Source: CAZADA01 sp964483775
GTDB lineage: Bacteria > Pseudomonadota > Alphaproteobacteria > Caulobacterales > Maricaulaceae
DNA: 7,329 nt
Assembly: GCA_964483775.1 (NCBI GenBank)
Contig: CAZADA010000127.1
Coordinates: forward strand, 1 to 7,329
Direction: 5' to 3'
Shown here: piece after piece, positions 5,672-7,329 of the stretch
Layout of the letters: each line of letters begins with the position of its first letter
Position numbering within the stretch: position 1 is the stretch's first letter
Position numbers and translations under genes: made by a program
The notes under the pieces: generated by a model
Databases searched by the model: none
Told to the model about the DNA's origin: nothing
Seen by the model: only the letters and a program-made list of their open reading frames with translations

Positions 5672-7023
5672 ATGATCGCAATCACACGCCATCAAACGTC
5701 GGCCCGCCTCCGTGCCGCCAGCGCCGACGACAAAGGAGAGAGCAGCGCACCGGTGCGCGTGATCACCATGGGCTGTCGGCTCAACGGCTATGAGAGCGCC
5801 GTGACGCAGGCCCAGGCCGAAGCCGCTGGGCTGGCCAATGCCGTTATCTTGAACACCTGCGCCGTCACCGGCGAGGCCGTGCGCCAAGCCCGCCAGGCCG
5901 TGCGACGCGCCCGTCGCGAGCACCCCGACGCACGACTCATCGTCACCGGCTGCGCCGCCCAAATCGACCCGGCCATGTTCGCGGCCATGCCCGAAGTCGA
6001 CGCGGTCCTGGGCAACCAGGAAAAACTCGACCCCGCCGCCTGGTCGGAACTCGCCGATCCGACCCGCACAAGCGAGCGCGTCCAGGTCAACGACATCATG
6101 AGCGTGCGCGAAACCGCAGGGCACTTGCTGGTCAATGGCGCCGAGGACGCCGCAACTCAGAACCGCGCCCGCGCCTATGTTCAGGTGCAAAATGGCTGCG
6201 ACCACCGCTGTACGTTCTGCATCATACCCTACGGGCGCGGCAATTCTCGCTCGGTCCCGGCCGGCGCGGTCGTCACGGAAATCCAGGCCTTGGTCGCCGC
6301 CGGCCACCAGGAAATCGTGCTGACGGGCGTTGATATCACAAGCTGGGGCCACGACCTGCCCGGCCAGCCCAAGCTCGGCGCCTTGGTGCGGCGTGTCTTG
6401 CGCGGCGTCCCGGATCTGTATCGTTTGCGCCTTTCCTCCCTCGACGCCGTGGAGATTGATCCTGAGCTCTTTCGTTTTGTTGTTGAGGAAGAACGCGTCG
6501 CGCCCCATCTGCATCTGTCGCTGCAGGCGGGCGACGACATGATCCTCAAACGCATGAAACGCCGGCATGTGCGCGACGACGCCATCCGCCTGTGTGACAC
6601 GCTGCGCGCCCAACGACCCGAGATCGCTTTTGGTGCGGACCTGATCGCTGGCTTTCCCACCGAAACCGACGCCATGTTCGCCAACTCGCTCGACTTGGTC
6701 GACGCGTGCGGCCTCGCTTATCTGCACGTCTTCCCGTATTCGGCTCGGCCGGGGACGCCCGCCGCGCGCATGCCGCAACTCTCCGGCGACGTGGTCAAAG
6801 ATCGCGCCGCACGACTGCGGACCAAAGGCGCCCAAGCGCTCGCCCGGCATCTCGACCATCATGTCGGAACCACCGCCGATGTGCTGGTCGAAAAGGACGC
6901 CATGGGACGGCTGGCCGATTTCACCCAAGTGAGGGTCGACGCCGGGGCTGCGCGCGCCGGCGCCGTGGTGCGTGCGCGTCTCACAGGTCATAATGGCGCT
7001 GTGGTGTTCGGCGAGGCGACGGT

Positions 7024-7027
<4 letters not shown>
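5672..7027 (+). CDS. mtaB: tRNA t6A37 methylthiotransferase MtaB (radical SAM)
   Basis: Cytoplasmic radical-SAM enzyme that adds a methylthio group to t6A at position 37 of ANN-decoding tRNAs, giving ms2t6A and improving decoding. The N-terminal MiaB-family domain shows its three cluster cysteines: GCRLN (Cys35), NTCAVT (Cys63) and TGCAAQ (Cys94). GCRLN is characteristic of MtaB rather than MiaB or RimO. The radical-SAM cluster motif is CDHRCTFC (Cys176, Cys180, Cys183), followed by IPYGRGNSRS, GVDITSWG, LHLSLQAGDD, GADLIAGFPTE and HVFPYSARPGTPA. A C-terminal TRAM domain (about 395-450) should bind RNA. The ATG at 5672 gives 451 residues with a 27-residue extension before VRVITMGCRLN; a GTG at 5753 with AAGGAG (5733-5738) upstream would give the usual family N-terminus. 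The gene overlaps ftsY (ATGA), a common alphaproteobacterial order. Confidence 0.95.
5733..5738 (+). promoter_or_regulatory. Alternative ribosome binding site inside the annotated mtaB start
   Basis: AAGGAG precedes an in-frame GTG at 5753 by 14 bases, somewhat long but usable. The site before the ATG at 5672 is only AAGG at 5665-5668, three bases away. If used, this site starts MtaB at residue 28 of the longer form. Confidence 0.4.

Positions 7028-7329
<302 letters not shown>

Noticed and set aside
5663..6991. 442-codon open frame on the minus strand
   Set aside because: Lies antisense to nearly all of mtaB, which has full family motifs; the translation has no recognisable domain and is a by-product of GC-rich codon use.

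Overview
This 7.3 kb, GC-rich window looks chromosomal and alphaproteobacterial. The evidence is gene content and order: a fabA-fabB pair divergent from an Irr-type Fur-family regulator, a secreted protein with alphaproteobacterial-style SH3-like repeats (SH3_4 type), and mtaB overlapping ftsY. No RNA gene, CRISPR array, insertion sequence or transposase was seen. Genus-level placement is not possible by eye; the gene set would suit a Rhodobacterales, Hyphomonadales or related lineage.

Left block (1-1979): the minus strand carries fabA and the first 288 codons of fabB, overlapping by one base, for the anaerobic-type route to unsaturated fatty acids. A short divergent region separates them from an irr-like gene on the plus strand. 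Middle-left (1993-2529, minus): a secreted protein with two SH3-like repeats, convergent with irr and only 13 bp from it.

Middle block (2649-5565, plus): three genes without assigned function. The first encodes a four-helix membrane protein with long cytoplasmic coiled coils on both sides. The second overlaps it by one base (TAATG, behind a perfect AGGAGG) and encodes a single-pass protein with a predicted periplasmic von Willebrand A-like domain. The third, 53 bp downstream, encodes a small lipoprotein. Together they could form an envelope-spanning assembly, and this is the part of the window most likely to be undescribed.

Right block (5566-7329, plus): a 106 bp intergenic region with a 15 bp-period direct repeat and a possible promoter leads into mtaB (tRNA methylthiotransferase). 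mtaB overlaps the start of ftsY (signal recognition particle receptor), of which only the N-terminal region is present, including a tandem GAGCCA repeat encoding (Glu-Pro)9. No stretch longer than about 130 bp lacks a gene.
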